Source of the DNA: Cymbidium sinense
Lineage: Eukaryota > Streptophyta > Magnoliopsida > Asparagales > Orchidaceae
DNA: 64,000 nucleotides
NCBI GenBank assembly: GCA_021442155.1
Contig: CM038215.1
Location: 278,988,413 to 279,052,412, forward strand
Reading direction: 5' to 3'
Positions 11,318 through 25,641 of the stretch are shown here, piece by piece (positions within the stretch are counted from its first letter, which is position 1; each line of letters begins with the position of its first letter). The notes beneath the pieces were generated by a model. The model worked only from the letters and a program-made list of their open reading frames with translations, searched no databases and was not told the origin of the DNA. A program made the translations under genes and the position numbers.

Positions 11318-13044
11318 ACAATATAATATTAAGAATAATTTAACATAAACTTATATTTAATTATGTTTAACAAAGAATAATAACTATTAATAAAAATTAT
11401 ATTAAAGATGAAAAATAATAATAATAAAATTAAATTATTAATGATTAAATAGCAAAGATAAACTAAATTAAGAATTAATTATCTAGATCTAATTTATAAA
11501 AAAATAATAATAATAATAAAAACATGATAATTAATAGATTAAAATTAAGAGAAATTATATTTATAAGATTGAAATTATAATTTTAAAAAATAATCTTATA
11601 TATATATATATATATATATGTATATGAATATTAACTTCCAAATTGATAAATCAAACTTGAATTGAAACTAATTATTTAATATAAATATAAACAATAAATG
11701 TAAACTAATTAAAATAATAAGTGATAATAATAAGAGTGATATGCGATAGAACAAGAGTGCATGATGATGGAAAAAAAGTAAATATTATAAAATCAATTAA
11801 ATGAATTTCTTACATATGCATAACTTGATAATAAGTATCAAATTAAAAAAATTGAAGTTCAAAGAATAAGCGACAGACAAATCTTCTAAAAGAAAATTGG
11901 GTAACTATGTTTCTAAACTGATAGTAATTATTTTCAATCTCTTCTAGACCAAACGTATTAATTTTTTATAGTTATGATACCAGACAATTATAGATAAAAT
12001 ATATTTTAATTTATGTTCTCTCTCAAAATCTTGATCTTGATGTTACCTGATATTGCTCAAGTTTTAAATTTGATGATCCCATAAATGCATGTTATATGTA
12101 CGTGTTTGATTAAAAAGAACCATTTATGTTAAGAATAATAATGCATGTTGTGATAGAGTTTACCTCCTTATATTATTAATTAAAATAGCGCATTCTTGCA
12201 TGAAAATAAAAAAAAATTGATTGCTCTTTTGGGTTAGATAGGTAAATGTTATGTCTTTCAGGTGCACATTAAGACGATAACTCTTGTGATGAGCGCATTA
12301 TGAAATAAGATAACATACAATAAAAAAAATTTATGTTTCCTATACACTTCATTAAGATAATTGCAACTATTAATTTACCATGTCCTGTCAAAATGACATG
12401 TATTGATTGATTTAGATGGTTCATAAAAAACTTACATGCAAATTATTTTATGATTCTTGAATTACTATATTTTAGAAACATATCACTGAGTTTTTAACTC
12501 ACAAAATAGTTGATGAATAGTTTTCAGAAATTCACCTATAAACTGAAATGTAAATAAGAGAGTTTTCCTACAACCATTGAGAATTAACTAATAGGTATTG
12601 TAACAAAGTTTTTTACTAGTTAAAATAAAATAAGAAATATTTATCATATTATATCTCGTAGGAATTTATGAATGAAACTTATGAGGTTTTAATTAGCTTT
12701 GTTATACTTTGGCGATATATGTTTTGATTTACTAAAAGGAAAATCTTCAATCTGATCTTCTGTTCCTGCTTCGATACTCCTAGCTTCCGAGCCATGTTGT
12801 GGAATTTTATTCAATTAATGCTTTTTGAAAAGTTAAGGTACCATCATGCCCAACAAACTTTTAAAAACTTTTCAAGGTAGTGTATATTCAGATTAATTTT
12901 AACCAAAGTAACAATATAACTAAATTACATGTATCTATGCATGAGAGGCTTATCCCTACTTTGTTTGAGGTTCATGTAATTTAAATTGATTGGCTACTGA
13001 GATCACAATTAAAAATGGTCATTGTTCTACCTCATGATTATTTC

Positions 13045-13067
13045 CATCATCATCATCATCATCATCA
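13045..13067. repeat. (CAT)n microsatellite
   Basis: Seven to eight CAT units in non-coding context. Confidence 0.9.
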
Positions 13068-16000
13068 AAATCCTTATCCGAGATTATTATTTTTGAATCC
13101 TCTTTAGTTTTTTTTTTAATCTACTATTTTTATATGTAACAATTATAAATAAATTTTATCTCATTTTCTTTCCCTTAATTAAATGCTGATTTGAAGCTAT
13201 CAAGTTTAGCACATGGAAAACAATAGTCAATATAACAGAAAATTAAAAGAAATTCCATGGAAACAAGTATAGCACCTTCATTGACTCAATTTCAAAGATG
13301 AAAATAAAATTGGGGGTCTCACCAACTTAATTGATTCACATCTAAAATATGATAAGGTGGCACATATCAAACAAGCAATAGCAATAGCTAAAACATGAAA
13401 AACAGTTTTAAACAAAAATGAGGTGTCTAAAAATTACTAAAGTGCCCTTTTAATTTATTGTAGAAAAGTTGTGAAACAAATAAATAAAACTAAAAAAATG
13501 GCCACCATAACCCAGATAGGAGGATCTTATCCAAGATCATGCCATGCTGTATGACAAATTGTATCATCAGGTGAACGGTGTCATGCAAATCTAGAAATCT
13601 TTATTCATTGTATATACAAGTCATGTGCATTGGCATTGATTTACTTACCCTTTTTTCATAGTTTTGTTTCTTTTAGTTTGTTCATTAGATGCTGCATGCC
13701 TATGATGATAAACCCATTAAGAATGGGTTGTGCTCTCTAGTATTTTGATTGCCTCGTTAAATTTGATTTATTGATGCATGTCATATTGACACAACTCCTG
13801 AATTCCTTAATTCAATTGTTTCCAATTCCCTTAAAACAATCAACTATTTGTTTTATTCAACCATCAATTTGAAAGTTCATTGTTGATTGTCACTGATTTG
13901 GTAAGATATTTCTGCAGCATATGTTTCATGTGCCGAGTGCAATACTGCTACTATAGTAGGTGTCAAGGGACAAGTTTTTGTGGTTTTCCTTCTGCACTTG
14001 TTTTCTCAGGGACATTTCATTCTATGATTGTTTCATTCTCAAGCAGTACAGCTGTGTTAGAATATTTAGTTTGTTTACGTTGTATTATAATCAGAAATTG
14101 GAAATTAATCGTATTAAGCATGATCATGGAAGATTTTTAGAAGTTATTTATAGTCTTTTTATGTTACAAATAAAATTCCTAAGTCATGCAAATTAATATT
14201 GAATAATAAAATAAAATTTGTCCGTATGTCATTGGATGTAGAGTCTTGGAGCACCTGCAAGTCTAAATGATAACTTTGAAGGCGATTTTACATATACTGG
14301 TGTAAGGCCCAAAGCTTTTAATTAGTGATTCTTTCCCATTCCACTATGCTATCTAGTGGTTGATTTATGTGCATAAGTGAAAATTTTCAAATTCAATGTA
14401 TTCCAATTTCTTTTTAAAGTGTGAATCTTAATCAGTGTAGAATCTTATATTTGTTATTAAGTTTCTTATAAAATTTCATATTTTGGTTATTTTTATATTA
14501 TTGCATGGAATGAATGAAGTGTTTTCTAATTTACATCAAAGATGACAAACTCTTCCTAAATTAAAAGTTGGAAAATAATGAATTAAAATTTTTGTGTATT
14601 TCTTTGCTCAGCTAACTCTATGTTACAATAATGAACCCAGGACAATAAGACGTCCTCCATTGTACCGCATGGTAGGACTGAAGGAACAGTACAATGCTGT
14701 AAACCATAAGGGGTTCAGTGCCCCTTGCAAGTTCACAGCTTTTCACAGTACCAATCAAAAAAAATAGATTATGATGCAGAATATCCTCTAATAGAAGACC
14801 TCAGAGGTTATGGTAGGGTTTTTAAAATAGAAGATCTAATAATCTCAAAGTTACCAATTCTTGGAATGACACCAAGATGAATAATCCCATAAATAGACTT
14901 ACATAAATGAGGGGTGCAACTTTGAAAATTCTTATTTTCTCAATTTATAAATTCAAAGGAAAATTAGATGACTCAATGTACCGTACATTCTAGAAAATCA
15001 AGATATTGATGATGGCACTAAATAAAACTACATCATTAATATTATAAAATATTAGAGAAAAGATTAAAACACTCCTTGGACTACTTGTATGAGGCGATTT
15101 TAATCTTAACTATCCCATATGTTCAATTTAATTTCTTAACTTCTCAAATATGATCCAAAATAATCCTTCTATTAGATTACTTCAAAATAAATTTAAAAAA
15201 ATTAATGAACTATTTTGGATAAAATTTGAGGAACCAATGAGCTAAATTCGACACAATAGGCTAGGACTAAAATGACCATTCATAAATAGTCCAAGGACCA
15301 TTTAAAATTTTCTCGACCCAAAAAAATAAATAAATAAATCAAATAAAATCCTCAAACATGATCAAAAGATGAAATAAAATGCAAGTAATCAATATAATAC
15401 ATAATCATGAATAAAATTATTATACTATAATGCATCTGTATAGTGTGTGTTACAAAAAAAATAAATCCAATCAATCAATTTGATATAGAATCATAAATAA
15501 CATCATTATACTACAATACACATGCACAAAGTAAGTTATAATTCCCAAGAAAATCCATGAATAACAACATTTATAATCAAAACAACCACCTTAGTTATTA
15601 TATCTTCTGATCCACCATACTCCCTGTTATGGAAACTCTCACCCTAGATTTCCAAAAAATGAACAAAAATTCCATTCTAAATTCTTAAGTTGTCAATACA
15701 TCTAAGATCTAGGAAGTTCTATCTATATCTTCTAATGCTAATCTAATATTGTATCAATTCTTACAAGTTCAGTAAAATCTTTTTTATTTATGCTAGCATA
15801 TGTGTGCTTCGAAAATTTACCACCGACCTCTCGATGAAGATAATATGAATTTATTATCGGTGAAATTTTCAAAAGACAGATGGAATAGTAGATAAGACAC
15901 TACCTGGAGATTTTTCGCTTTGTGAGGACTTTAGATCTGTTCCGGGTTTCTTATAGTAAGCACCTATAGTTAATTACCCCTCTCAATAATGAGAGAGAAC

Positions 16001-19000
16001 TTTCGATTAAGGCTAATCATTAGATCGCTAAATGCATAGCGTATAGTAGCAGCACGTGGAGTTTAAAATTTAATCTTATGAATTTCATCATATTAACTTA
16101 AAGCGGATGGTTGGGGGAACAATGGCGCGTCAGACTAAGATCTCATGGTTTCATCATCCTGGACTATCGTGATCCCTAATCTGAGTGAAGTAACCAACCT
16201 AACAAAAGGATCCTTGTGCTCATGGGTTGCGTCGTCAAGAGAACCTCGACTAGGATGGTGTTTGTCTAAGGAGACAAATTTAAACCCATTACAGATGGTT
16301 TTTTGTCCCATCAAGTATCTACTATAGTTCCTCAAAGCAAGCCTGGGAGCATCTGGCTACAATCGACATAATGGTGTCATTTGGCAACCACCGTCGAGGA
16401 CTCGGTAAATAGCCGCCATATGTGGCCTCTTGGTTAAACCACCGGAGGACACGAGCGTCCTTCTGGCGTAGATTGATTGAGAGTGAATATAATTGTATAC
16501 TTAATTTGACATTAGCTCCTTTGTAAACTAAAGTTTTCTTAATTTGTCACCTCCGACAAACAATTACGGAAGGTGAGTTGGATTTTAGATTTAAGTTTTT
16601 TAACTTAATGATTTGCATTTAATCATTTTGAGCTTAATAATTCATCAGATTTCTCATTTGGATTGATATTTAACTTACATTAATTTGATTTGAAATAACA
16701 ATCATGTTTTGATGAAAGTATCCCCTCTGGTTGAAATCTTCATTCAACACAACCATCCTCAGGGTATATAAGTTTGTTTAATCTTTTAGTTTATTATTTC
16801 AGATCTTGTCAACTCTATTAATTTAATAATGTAGATCGCATTATCATATAATGAAATTAACTTGATATTTTAATAAGTTGAGATTCTTATAAGTATTATT
16901 GAATTTTTAAGTTTTATTAACTTCGGACCGGTCCCAAGACAAGAGAATCAACAACAACATCATGGACATTAAATTTAAGCATTCGATTAGTGTAGGCTAA
17001 TCGGTTACTTAGAATACTTGTACGAATTTGGAAAGATCAAATTGAATTAAAGATTATTTTATATTTTGTACAAGAATTCATCTCTTTCAAATGATTGCAC
17101 AGATTTTGAAGCACTTGAATTGAGTGATAGTTGACTCCATAATTTATACAAAATTAATATATTTGAAGTCTATTTAGAATTTAAACTAACGCCTTCTGTC
17201 TACTTCTAATTTTGTAATAATCGAGAAAAAAATAATAATAATAAAAGAAAATTTTGCAACCCATTTGATTTAGTAAAGAAAGAAAAGAAACCAAGTGGTT
17301 TCTAAACGAGATAGGGAGAAAGGAAGGTAGAATAAGAGGAGACTCACCGTGCCCTAGGCGTCGTTAAGAGGAAGGAAGAAGGAGTGTGAAACCTGTGTCG
17401 TCAATAGGAAGAAGAGGAGAGGCGTGCCCAGCAAATCTAAGCGTGTTTGACGAAGAAGAAGGAGAGAGCTGCGGTATGTCGGCGAGGAAGAAAAGGGGAT
17501 CCGCATCGTCGTGAAGAAAACCGGGGAGAGCAGCGTCGCGTCGTGTCCTTAGGCAAAGCAGAGGTAAGTAATAAGTTATATAATTATTTTAATTTAAATG
17601 TTATGATAATATTATTATCTCAAATCTTTTTGATTTAGGGATTATATTTCTGTCTTAGGGTTTATCGATTTCAGTAATTTAATTTAGGGTTATGTAATAT
17701 AAATTAGATTCAGGTTAAAATATTATTTCAAGAATCATTTTAAGAAAAATAATAAAGAAAAGTATTAAATTTAGGAGAATCTAAAAATGAAATGCAAACA
17801 TTTGAAACTCATGAATGAAATAGATGTAATAAAATTAAAATTAGTTGTAGGATTGAGAGTTAAATTTTACATTTCCTTGTATAAAATAAATTAAACTTAA
17901 TTATTTAAATTTTACATCTACATGTAAAATATAACTTAAGTGTTCACTGATTTAGGAGATGACAATAAATAATTATGAATATAAGAATCAAATAATTAAA
18001 CTATATGTAAGTATCACAATGAATAAAATAAGACTTCCAATATTGATTCAATTAATATTTGATTTTATAGAAATTTCATTTAAGGAAGGAAGCGTTAAAG
18101 AAAATGAGGTTCAAGAGGAAACTGTGAATTAAAGTGAGTAATTATGTTCTTACATTTATGGTAAAAATATCTTTAATGAAATGCATGTTCATATGATTAA
18201 GACTTTTTTCAATCTGAGTTGTGATGATTTTCATCTTCATAAATTGTGATAGTTTATTATTTCTTCATGTTGGATAATAACTGAATCTTGGATCATATTA
18301 TCATGTTATAAAGTTAATTGATTTGTTGAATTAATGCGTACGTAATTGTATGTTATGAATGCGTGTTGAAAGTGGAGTTCACATCTTTTGGTACGAATAT
18401 GATATGCGCGCGTAATGATGAAAAAAATCAATCTTTTGGCAAATGGTAATGGTAATGACTTTCTTTGGATGAGTATTGGTAAAGGTTTTGGCGGTGACTC
18501 CAAGACGGGTGATAAATGTAAAGTAAAGTTCATATATGAAAAGTTTATGGATCTCTCTTATGTTTGATTGTTTGAGCAAATTTCTTTTTTATAATACATG
18601 TGACAAAATTGGCGTCATCTGATTCTTTTCTTCTTATTTATTATAGTGTAATAGCATCTCATGAATTATATTTATTTATTGTTTAAATTTTTTTAGGAAA
18701 TCATCCTAACTAAATGACTTATAAGGAAAAATCATGTTTACTCATAGAGGGGCTAGAGATAGGTATTTATCGATTATGTTGAGTTATGTTTAAAGTGTAT
18801 TTTCTCACTATGTTAGAATATTTATGTATGGACAATTGTTAAATTTGTTGGATTGTAGTAGCTCACATGATTGGAGATTTTATTTATGATTGAAAATGTT
18901 AAGAAATGTTTTATCTTTCCGATCATTCGTATTCCAGCTCTGGGGCGAATTGTGACAAATTTTATGCAAATTGTAAAGTGTTTCAACTACTGTTCAATTA

Positions 19001-19202
19001 TTTAGATTAATATTCATTTGTTTGCATTGCATAAATATATAACTTGTTGTAGACTAGTGTTGGTCAGATAATTGAAAATCCAATCTTATCTTAGCAGCTT
19101 AGTATATTAGACTTAATTCAATTATTGATCTTATTACTCGTTTAAGATTCAAATATTCTTCTTTAACTATTTCATTTTATTGATTATTAATCTCTATTTT
19201 GA

Positions 19203-19940
19203 TGAAATTTAAGTCGGGCGTCGTCTCCATGGGATTTTTTGGGAGTCTTGAGTCTTCCTACCATGCTTAAGAAAGCATGTAGATGGTGTCTTTGCGACTA
19301 CGCTTAGAGTCTTCTAAACCTAACACACTTAAGAAAGTGTGCATAGGCCTTCAATATCTGTGTTTGAAATGAAATTTGGCAACCTCCCAGTGTTATCCCA
19401 GGTGTGGTGCATCGAGTCTTGGGTTCTTACCATGCTTATGGGAAGCATGCATGGTAGGTATCTTCGAAACCACCAGTGATTTTCTTTCTGCTTATGAAAA
19501 GTTAAAAAAACCTTCACGTATAAAATCATCCCGATTTCTCGACATCAAGCAACATGTACAAATACTTATATCTAGCAAATATTTGCAATTACATTAAAAT
19601 AGTAAGTACATGAATTTAATATGCTAAACAAGCATATGCACAGGCTTTTGAAATGAAATTTGATCCCAACGTCATCCCGCATAGATGCATCGAGTCTTAT
19701 ACTCAGCGCTTATAGAAGCATGAGTGTTTTCGCGATCTGCGGTTGAGTAATTTTAAACCCGCTTAAGAAAGCGTCGTAAACAATCTGCGTAAAGACATTT
19801 GAAATGAAATTGACTACCGTCAGTGAGAGGTGCATCGAGTGTTGCCTTCCCACCATGCTTATGTGAAGCGTTCATGAATGCGGTCTTCACACACCACGAA
19901 GTTATTTTCTACTACAACATTTATGAAAAGCGTCGCATAG
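19203..19940 (+). repeat. Tandem hairpin modules of copy B
   Basis: Three to four tandem modules start with 'tttgaaatgaaattt' or a variant (19364, 19648, 19797; a degenerate one at 19203). Each contains 'gtgcatcgagtctt' and then hairpins. Clear stems are CATGCTT/AAGCATG at 19262-19279, CACACTT/AAGTGTG at 19324-19341 and ACCATGCTT/AAGCATGCATGGT at 19429-19455. Weaker members are at about 19738-19760 and 19852-19885. Spacing and flanking words ('ggtatctt', 'cataggccttcaa') match copy C. Confidence 0.75.
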
Positions 19941-20925
19941 GCCTTCAAATCTGTATAAAAAGCATTCTAATTTTCTCATCATGGTGAAGCGACATGCACG
20001 AGTACTTAGGTCTAGCAAATTTTTCCTATAATTTCATCTCCATGTACACACAAAGGCAAGATGCAACCTTAATGAAGTTAAACAACAAAAATGGAACATT
20101 TAATCTTGAACAAAACTTCATCTTAGATTGCACTTCAAAAGCTAATTAACTTAGTGATAGCAAAAGAGAGTAAAACAAGGCCAATGTTAGCAAAGCCAAT
20201 CAACTCTCTCTTCATCCCCTCCCTTCATGATTGCAAGTAATCAAACAAAGAAAGAGGCAAAGCGGCAAAATTTTGAGTAGATGGAGAGCTTGCTTCCAAT
20301 AGGTTTTGACTATAGGTTATAACAAATAGGTTGTGTAATAAATATTTGCATAATAGCAAGTAACCTAATGATGGAGAGAAGCGAGAAAACAAGCTTAATA
20401 TGTTCAACATCACAAATTTGAAACTTTCGATTTAACTAGATAACTATTTGTGTAATAATAGGTTGTCAAATGTTAGAAAGAAGTAATAACAAAGCTCCAC
20501 ATAAGCACTCCCCCTTCCCTTTCAAGCTATCAGAAATAACATGCATTCAAATTATATCAAACAATATTTCTCTTCAATTTCAATTCCAGAAAGCTAACTT
20601 TAGGAAATATGGGAAGCAACTTATTTTAAATTAAGAAAGAGAAGAAAGTCAAGTTTATCCTGAGGCTTGGAGAGGAGAGTTAATTGAGAAGAGGAGAGGT
20701 GAGGAAGGAACAGGACTGAAGCCAAGGTCCGGAGAGAGAGAAGATTGCATGGCTTAGTCGTCTGAGGGAAAAGCGAGCGAAAGGAGATAGAGTCTTGCGG
20801 CACTCAAATGGATATCGCTGGAGTTGTCTTAGGGTTAGCTAATAGAAGTATTTATAAAGTCCCTTTCTTTATTTAAATGTTTAATTCACTCTAATATGGA
20901 CTTTGGTGATGATATTATTATATAG

Positions 20926-20927
<2 letters not shown>

Positions 20928-20998
<71 letters not shown>
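20928..20998. repeat. (AT)n microsatellite, about 35 units
   Basis: An uninterrupted AT run between the purine tract and the CG-rich tail of copy B. Copy length here is likely variable between individuals. Confidence 0.95.
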
Positions 20999-20999
<1 letters not shown>

Positions 21000-21520
21000 C
21001 TTTCGATGTTTGAGCGTAACGGAGAGAAGTCCGTTTCACGAGGCCGTTTGGTTTCGATATGGTCGATTTCGGTTCAAATTTTCGTCGCCAAATTCCGATC
21101 GCCGATATTCGTGCACTCATCCAGTGGCCGAGCGGTCTCATTTGATAGGTTTCGACATTTTAAAATTATTTGGCCGCGATCAATTTCACAAACGAAGGTC
21201 GTTTGGGCAACATTGCGACTTCCTGACCTCGATATGTATGTCAACGCATCAGCGGCCCTCCTACTTGATCAGTCGACCGTCGAATTGTGCAATATGTATA
21301 TTCTGATCAAATGCAACGTTCTGGATGTGATGGCGAAGTCCGTTCGTCGATCGGAGATCGTTTTGACTGATTTTTGATGTTGTCGAGTGTATTTCAGCTC
21401 CGATTTGCGTGCTGAAACTCGTCGAATTCCTCTTGTGAGCTCGACTTGACTTATGGCGCATGCATGAAGGTCAATAGCATATCTTTGAACATCTACATGA
21501 AACACAATGCAACATTTGAC

Positions 21521-23625
21521 TAGAGATCTTTTGGCCTAATAACCATCACACACTCTCGTCTCTCTAATATCAGCTTTGATGACCTTTTTCATAATTGCAA
21601 CTAATTTTTCTCTGATGAGTCCCATTTTCAATATCATTCATCAAGTTTCTCCCTGTCCTCTTTAAAAGATGAAAGTTCTTTGATTTCATTGTTCACACCC
21701 CATGAGCTTACAACAACATTACAATATTTTGATGATCACAAATGTCATTGATTGAGACAATTTTGACCAAATTCATTTTTGTATAAGGAATAATACTAAC
21801 AACTGTAGGGACACAATTCAAAATCAAGATGCAGGTGTTATACATAACTTTGGAGCAAACAAAACTCAAATTAAAATTGTAGCTCAAGAAGAATGTCTGG
21901 TTCAAAATTCACTAAGTTAGGATTTTAAGAATAGTCAAAAGACAATTTGGATTGAGAGTTGCATGAGTAAAATTTTGTAGTTATATTTTCATGTTATTTG
22001 AGTTATAAATGTCTGTTTCGGGTTAAAAAGAAAAAACAAAACAAAACAACTAGCACACACATGAATAGAATTAATAATACAATCATTTTACTTATATTGA
22101 TATAAATTAAACATAACAAATCATAATGTATAACATCAGTCTTATTGTGCGGTATGTTTTTGGAGAATCTGATCAAATCAATTTGCATTAATATGGAATT
22201 ATTTAAATTAATATCGGTGAACTTATCATACATCATGTATATTGTATCGAAGGATCAAATTTAACATCAAATCAAAATTGAGGTACATTACTTTCTTTAA
22301 TTATTTTAATTAAAAAATTGAACTATTTGTACCACATGATGTACATCATATTGTTTGCTTAGTTTCCTAATTTAATATAATTAAGCAGCATGTATTAAAA
22401 GACGAATTAATATACATCAAGCTTAATTGATTGTACTATATGAAGTGAATCATATGTTCAACTAGAACATAATTTATATGGTACAAATTAATTTGTACTG
22501 ATCATACTGTATGATGAGCACATATTGTACAATCTCCTTGATTTTTTTCAATCTATTTCAGAGTTTGGTCTTAAGGCACTTCATATACATACCTTCTTAT
22601 AAACCATGAAGCGTAAGAAAGAACTATAAAAATCAGAGAACAAAAGGAGAGAGTTTTGTCATGGGAAAAATCCGTTACCCTTTGATTTGCAACTTATAAA
22701 ATGAGAGATCCCAATGTAAAAGTGCACTATTTAGTTGTCTTTCCCTCTAGTCTTTCACCTTGTACCTTGGATTATTTTTTATTATTATTATTTTTTTTAT
22801 TTTTTATTTTTTTTTGGGTGGATTGTTGAGAATATTGGTGTTGTGATTTGAAGAAATACTTGAGATCTCAAAAGATACTTGGCTGTGTTGGTTGACTAGC
22901 TGGTAGGCTAGAGTAGTGATCTTCTCACTTAGAAAAGGATGGTGTAGAGTTTCTTCATTACTCATTAATGAGAAAGGCTTCTCCATCTTGCAGTTAGTGG
23001 AACTCTTGGAATACTTGTTTGTTTCTTTATTTTAACTTAATTGCACCATTACTATTGAATACTTGTTTGTTTTTCTTTACTCATATTTCATGATTGTACT
23101 AGTGAATGATGATGAGTATGAACTTTGCATAGATTTCTAGTGTAGTCTCAAATTGTGATAATCCTACTGTGAACTCTTGCGAAATAATACTCATAGGCTA
23201 GAATTTGTTTCAATATATGTATTTTGATTTGTAATAATTAAAAAAATTCAGAAACATTTTATATTTGTTGATTTTTAAAATAATAGAACCTGCTTTTTTT
23301 TTAAATTGATTGTTAAATTCACACAGTAATTTGCCTCTCCCCATATTAGGTGTAACATTCACTTCATTCTTAACTTTAAATACCATACCTTCTTGCATTT
23401 CCTTTCAAAACCTTACATTTCAGAAAAAGTTATTTATGATGAGCCATTTCCTCGATATGCCTTCATAACATCTTCTGGCTTGGAAATAATACCTTCTTGT
23501 TTAGTTATTCATAATGAATAGGTTTTATGAAACAAAGCTTCAAACAATGCTAGTGTCAAACCAATCCAATTTCTCAGCCATTGTCCAGAGATGCTTTCTC
23601 ATAGCGCATAAATATGATAAGACAT
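21521..23625. other. Unassigned sequence
   Basis: AT-rich sequence with no protein similarity I can support. An 'actataaaaatc' TATA-like box at about 22626 is followed by a leader-like stretch and a long T-rich run at 22760-22815, which could be part of an unrecognised LTR, but no partner copy is visible in the window. Confidence 0.4.
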
Positions 23626-23628
23626 GAG

Positions 23629-23809
23629 CTCTAATACCAAATTAATAAATAGTTTATGGAATAATTCCAAGGAGCTAAAAAATCTGTTAGCCTCACAATA
23701 GGTTATTGGAATTCCAAAGTAAGATGGAAGCCTGAGGCTATTTGGGCTTTCCAGTTATGGAAGCGACATTACAACTTCCCGCTCAATCCAACAATTGGAT
23801 TATTACAAT
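23629..23809 (-). mobile_element. TRIM-like or LTR fragment with a tRNA-Met-type primer-binding site
   Basis: The minus strand has TGTAATAATCC near 23807, resembling an LTR start, about 165 bases of sequence, and then TTGGTATTAGAGC at 23629-23641, close to the plant initiator-tRNA binding site TGGTATCAGAGC. This spacing suits a short-LTR (TRIM) element or a decayed copia LTR. No second LTR was found to the left, so it is partial at best. Confidence 0.35.
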
Positions 23810-24512
23810 TGATCTGGAAATAAAACTGAAAAGAAAAAAAAAGAAAAAAAATTTAACAATTCCATGAAGAAAAGGTGTACTAAATCTTATATAAAGATAA
23901 AACAAAACCCTAATAATTGGAGATCATTCATATAATTTAAACTTAAACTCACAAAAAAACAAAATAAAACCAAAATAAATATAAAATCAAACCAAAATCA
24001 AATAACTCAAAATAAAACATAATTTACACATCTACCAGTATTATGAACATACATCATGCTATAGTATCTTATGCATGATAAAAAACTGAGACATGATATT
24101 TTTCAAAAATAAAATATGATGCAATCACCTCGAACCATTCTACATTACATTGATTGTAGAAAAATATATTTACAACATTCTTTCAAAACAACCGACCTAA
24201 TGATCAAATTAAAATTTCAAGCATGTTGAATAAGTTCATACCAAAAATCATTTGATGAAGGTCAACAGTGCTATGATAGAGGCTTATAGAATAACATTAT
24301 CATCATTATGATGGATCATCAGATAATTTATAAATTAAGAGAGCAATGTAACAAAAGAAGTTATAGTTGATTTTGATGAAAAAAAAACTAGATTGGTCAA
24401 AAAAAATGAAAAAGATGTCAAATGGGATGGACAGGATAAGTTATCGCTTTCATCCTCATGACATGATGACTTAATACAAAAGAAAACCATAAAGGTAAAA
24501 CTGACATTTCTC

Positions 24513-24614
24513 CTAATCTAGCTCATTCAGCCATTTATAAAGTTCCACTTTTCGATTACTGTAGTGCCCATCAATTTCAAAATAGCATGTCATCGTACAA
24601 TAGTAAATACATAT
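24513..24614 (-). CDS. Probable terminal exon of the unrecognised minus-strand gene
   Basis: On the minus strand an acceptor (ccttgag at 24615-24621) precedes an open stretch ending YKWLNELD and a TAG stop at 24513-24515. Residue composition is protein-like (FEIDGHYSNRKVELYKW) and differs from the A-rich surroundings. The phase from exon 25642-25707 does not join directly, since that donor leaves two bases and this exon reads from its first base. Either an unseen exon lies between, or the acceptor is elsewhere. Membership in the same gene is therefore inference. Confidence 0.5.
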   Translation of the reverse strand: MCIYYCTMTCYFEIDGHYSNRKVELYKWLNELD

Positions 24615-25641
24615 CTCAAGGAATGTAAAGAGAACTAAGTTACTCTAAATGACAAAAAGACTCCATTAACTTAAAGAAAAGCTAACTGTGTAAAATAGCT
24701 CTAGAAGAAAATGTGACCACAAATATAAAATAGTGGCTTTCGAAGTATATCCTAGAATTAGAAAGAGAGCAATAAAAAAATATATTAGCACGACAATAAA
24801 ATGATGGAATGTAAAAGTATTAATTTTTGTTATAGATTGTTAACAGAGAGGCAAATAGAATTTTAGAGATAAACTAAACTTGATAATGGATAAGTTGACT
24901 AGTTGCATCAAAAAGACTTCCATATAAGTTTTAGAAGTTTTGAAATGGAACCTATGTAACGAAAACTTAATGATGAAGTTAGAATGTATAAAGATTAAAA
25001 AAACCTTATTAAAGAATGCAATCTGATTAAAAGATAATGTATGAATTTATAAAAATATCATTCATAACTAATGTGAGAGTACAAAATCAAGATTGCTACG
25101 ATGGATATGGAAAAAAACAAAGAAAGTTAAATGAGAACTAATTATAATTAAAAAATAGGCATAAATTTAATATGAGATCACGAAAAATATAAACCAAAGC
25201 GATTCAAGCACATATAATAAAGGATAGAAGATATATTAATAAAGCCGGTGGATAAAATTAATATCGAACAATGACGATGAAAATAGGTACATAAAATTAA
25301 CAATACAAAGTTGTTCAAAATAGAGTGAACATGAGATCCATAAATCTGACACTTGATAGTTGAGATAAGCTAAATATTACAATGAATATAATCATCACAT
25401 CGGTATTTAATTTCCTGCTTTACATTAGTTTCACATGAGTATTAAGTTGGATTTCAGCACGCACAAGAGTCAAAATTTGTAAAGCTTTTAATATAACTAG
25501 TAGAAGATTGATTAATATCCCATCTAGGTGATTTTTCAAAGTCATTACACATTTAAGATATAACATAAAGAATACAACCACTGATAAAAGATCAAAATTG
25601 ACTTAAATTGCATGTCATGATGCTTGAATAATAAGGTATAC

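Larger units (their letters stand above)
10131..15815. other. AT-rich intergenic stretch with microsatellites, no convincing gene
   Basis: This 5.7 kb is very AT-rich, especially 10.5-12.0 kb, with AT, AAT and CAT microsatellites. I found no transposon signature. Two weak coding-like patches exist: a minus-strand start at 12795 giving MARKLGVSKQEQ and onward for about 45 codons, and a 58-nt plus-strand island at 14241-14298 with AG before it and GTGTAAG after it. Neither connects to other exons, so no gene is called. Confidence 0.6.
15816..21520 (+). repeat. Large dispersed repeat family, copy B
   Basis: It carries the same block order as copies A and C: the 'agacactacctggagattt' block at about 15896, 'gaggactttagatctgttcc' at about 15930, 'gatctcatggtttcatcatc' at about 16138, 'tttggcaaccaccgtcgagg' at about 16378, 'ttcttaatttgtcacctccg' at about 16536, the hairpin modules at 19.2-19.95 kb, a purine tract at 20.62-20.81 kb and a CG-rich tail at 21.0-21.45 kb. 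The tail aligns well with copy C ('gcgaagtccgttcgtcgatc' against 'gcgaagtccatttgtcaatt'). Copy B is the longest copy because of extra hairpin modules and an (AT)n run. A GA-rich zone at 17.28-17.56 kb ends in a GTAAGTA donor at 17564. Open frames at 21.0-21.5 kb are chance in the CG-rich tail. Confidence 0.7.

Noticed and set aside
16360..16410. Primer-binding site and LTR end at 'tttggcaaccaccg'
   Set aside because: The motif resembles the sequence after the LTR in Tat elements, but no LTR terminus precedes it and the TATA-like boxes in copies A and C lie downstream of it, so the boundary was not called.
21006..21377. Plus-strand frames in the CG-rich tail of copy B
   Set aside because: Copy C, which aligns here, does not keep the frame.
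22560..22830. A copia-type LTR promoter region
   Set aside because: A TATA-like box and T-rich run are not enough. No paired LTR, primer site or coding domain was found.
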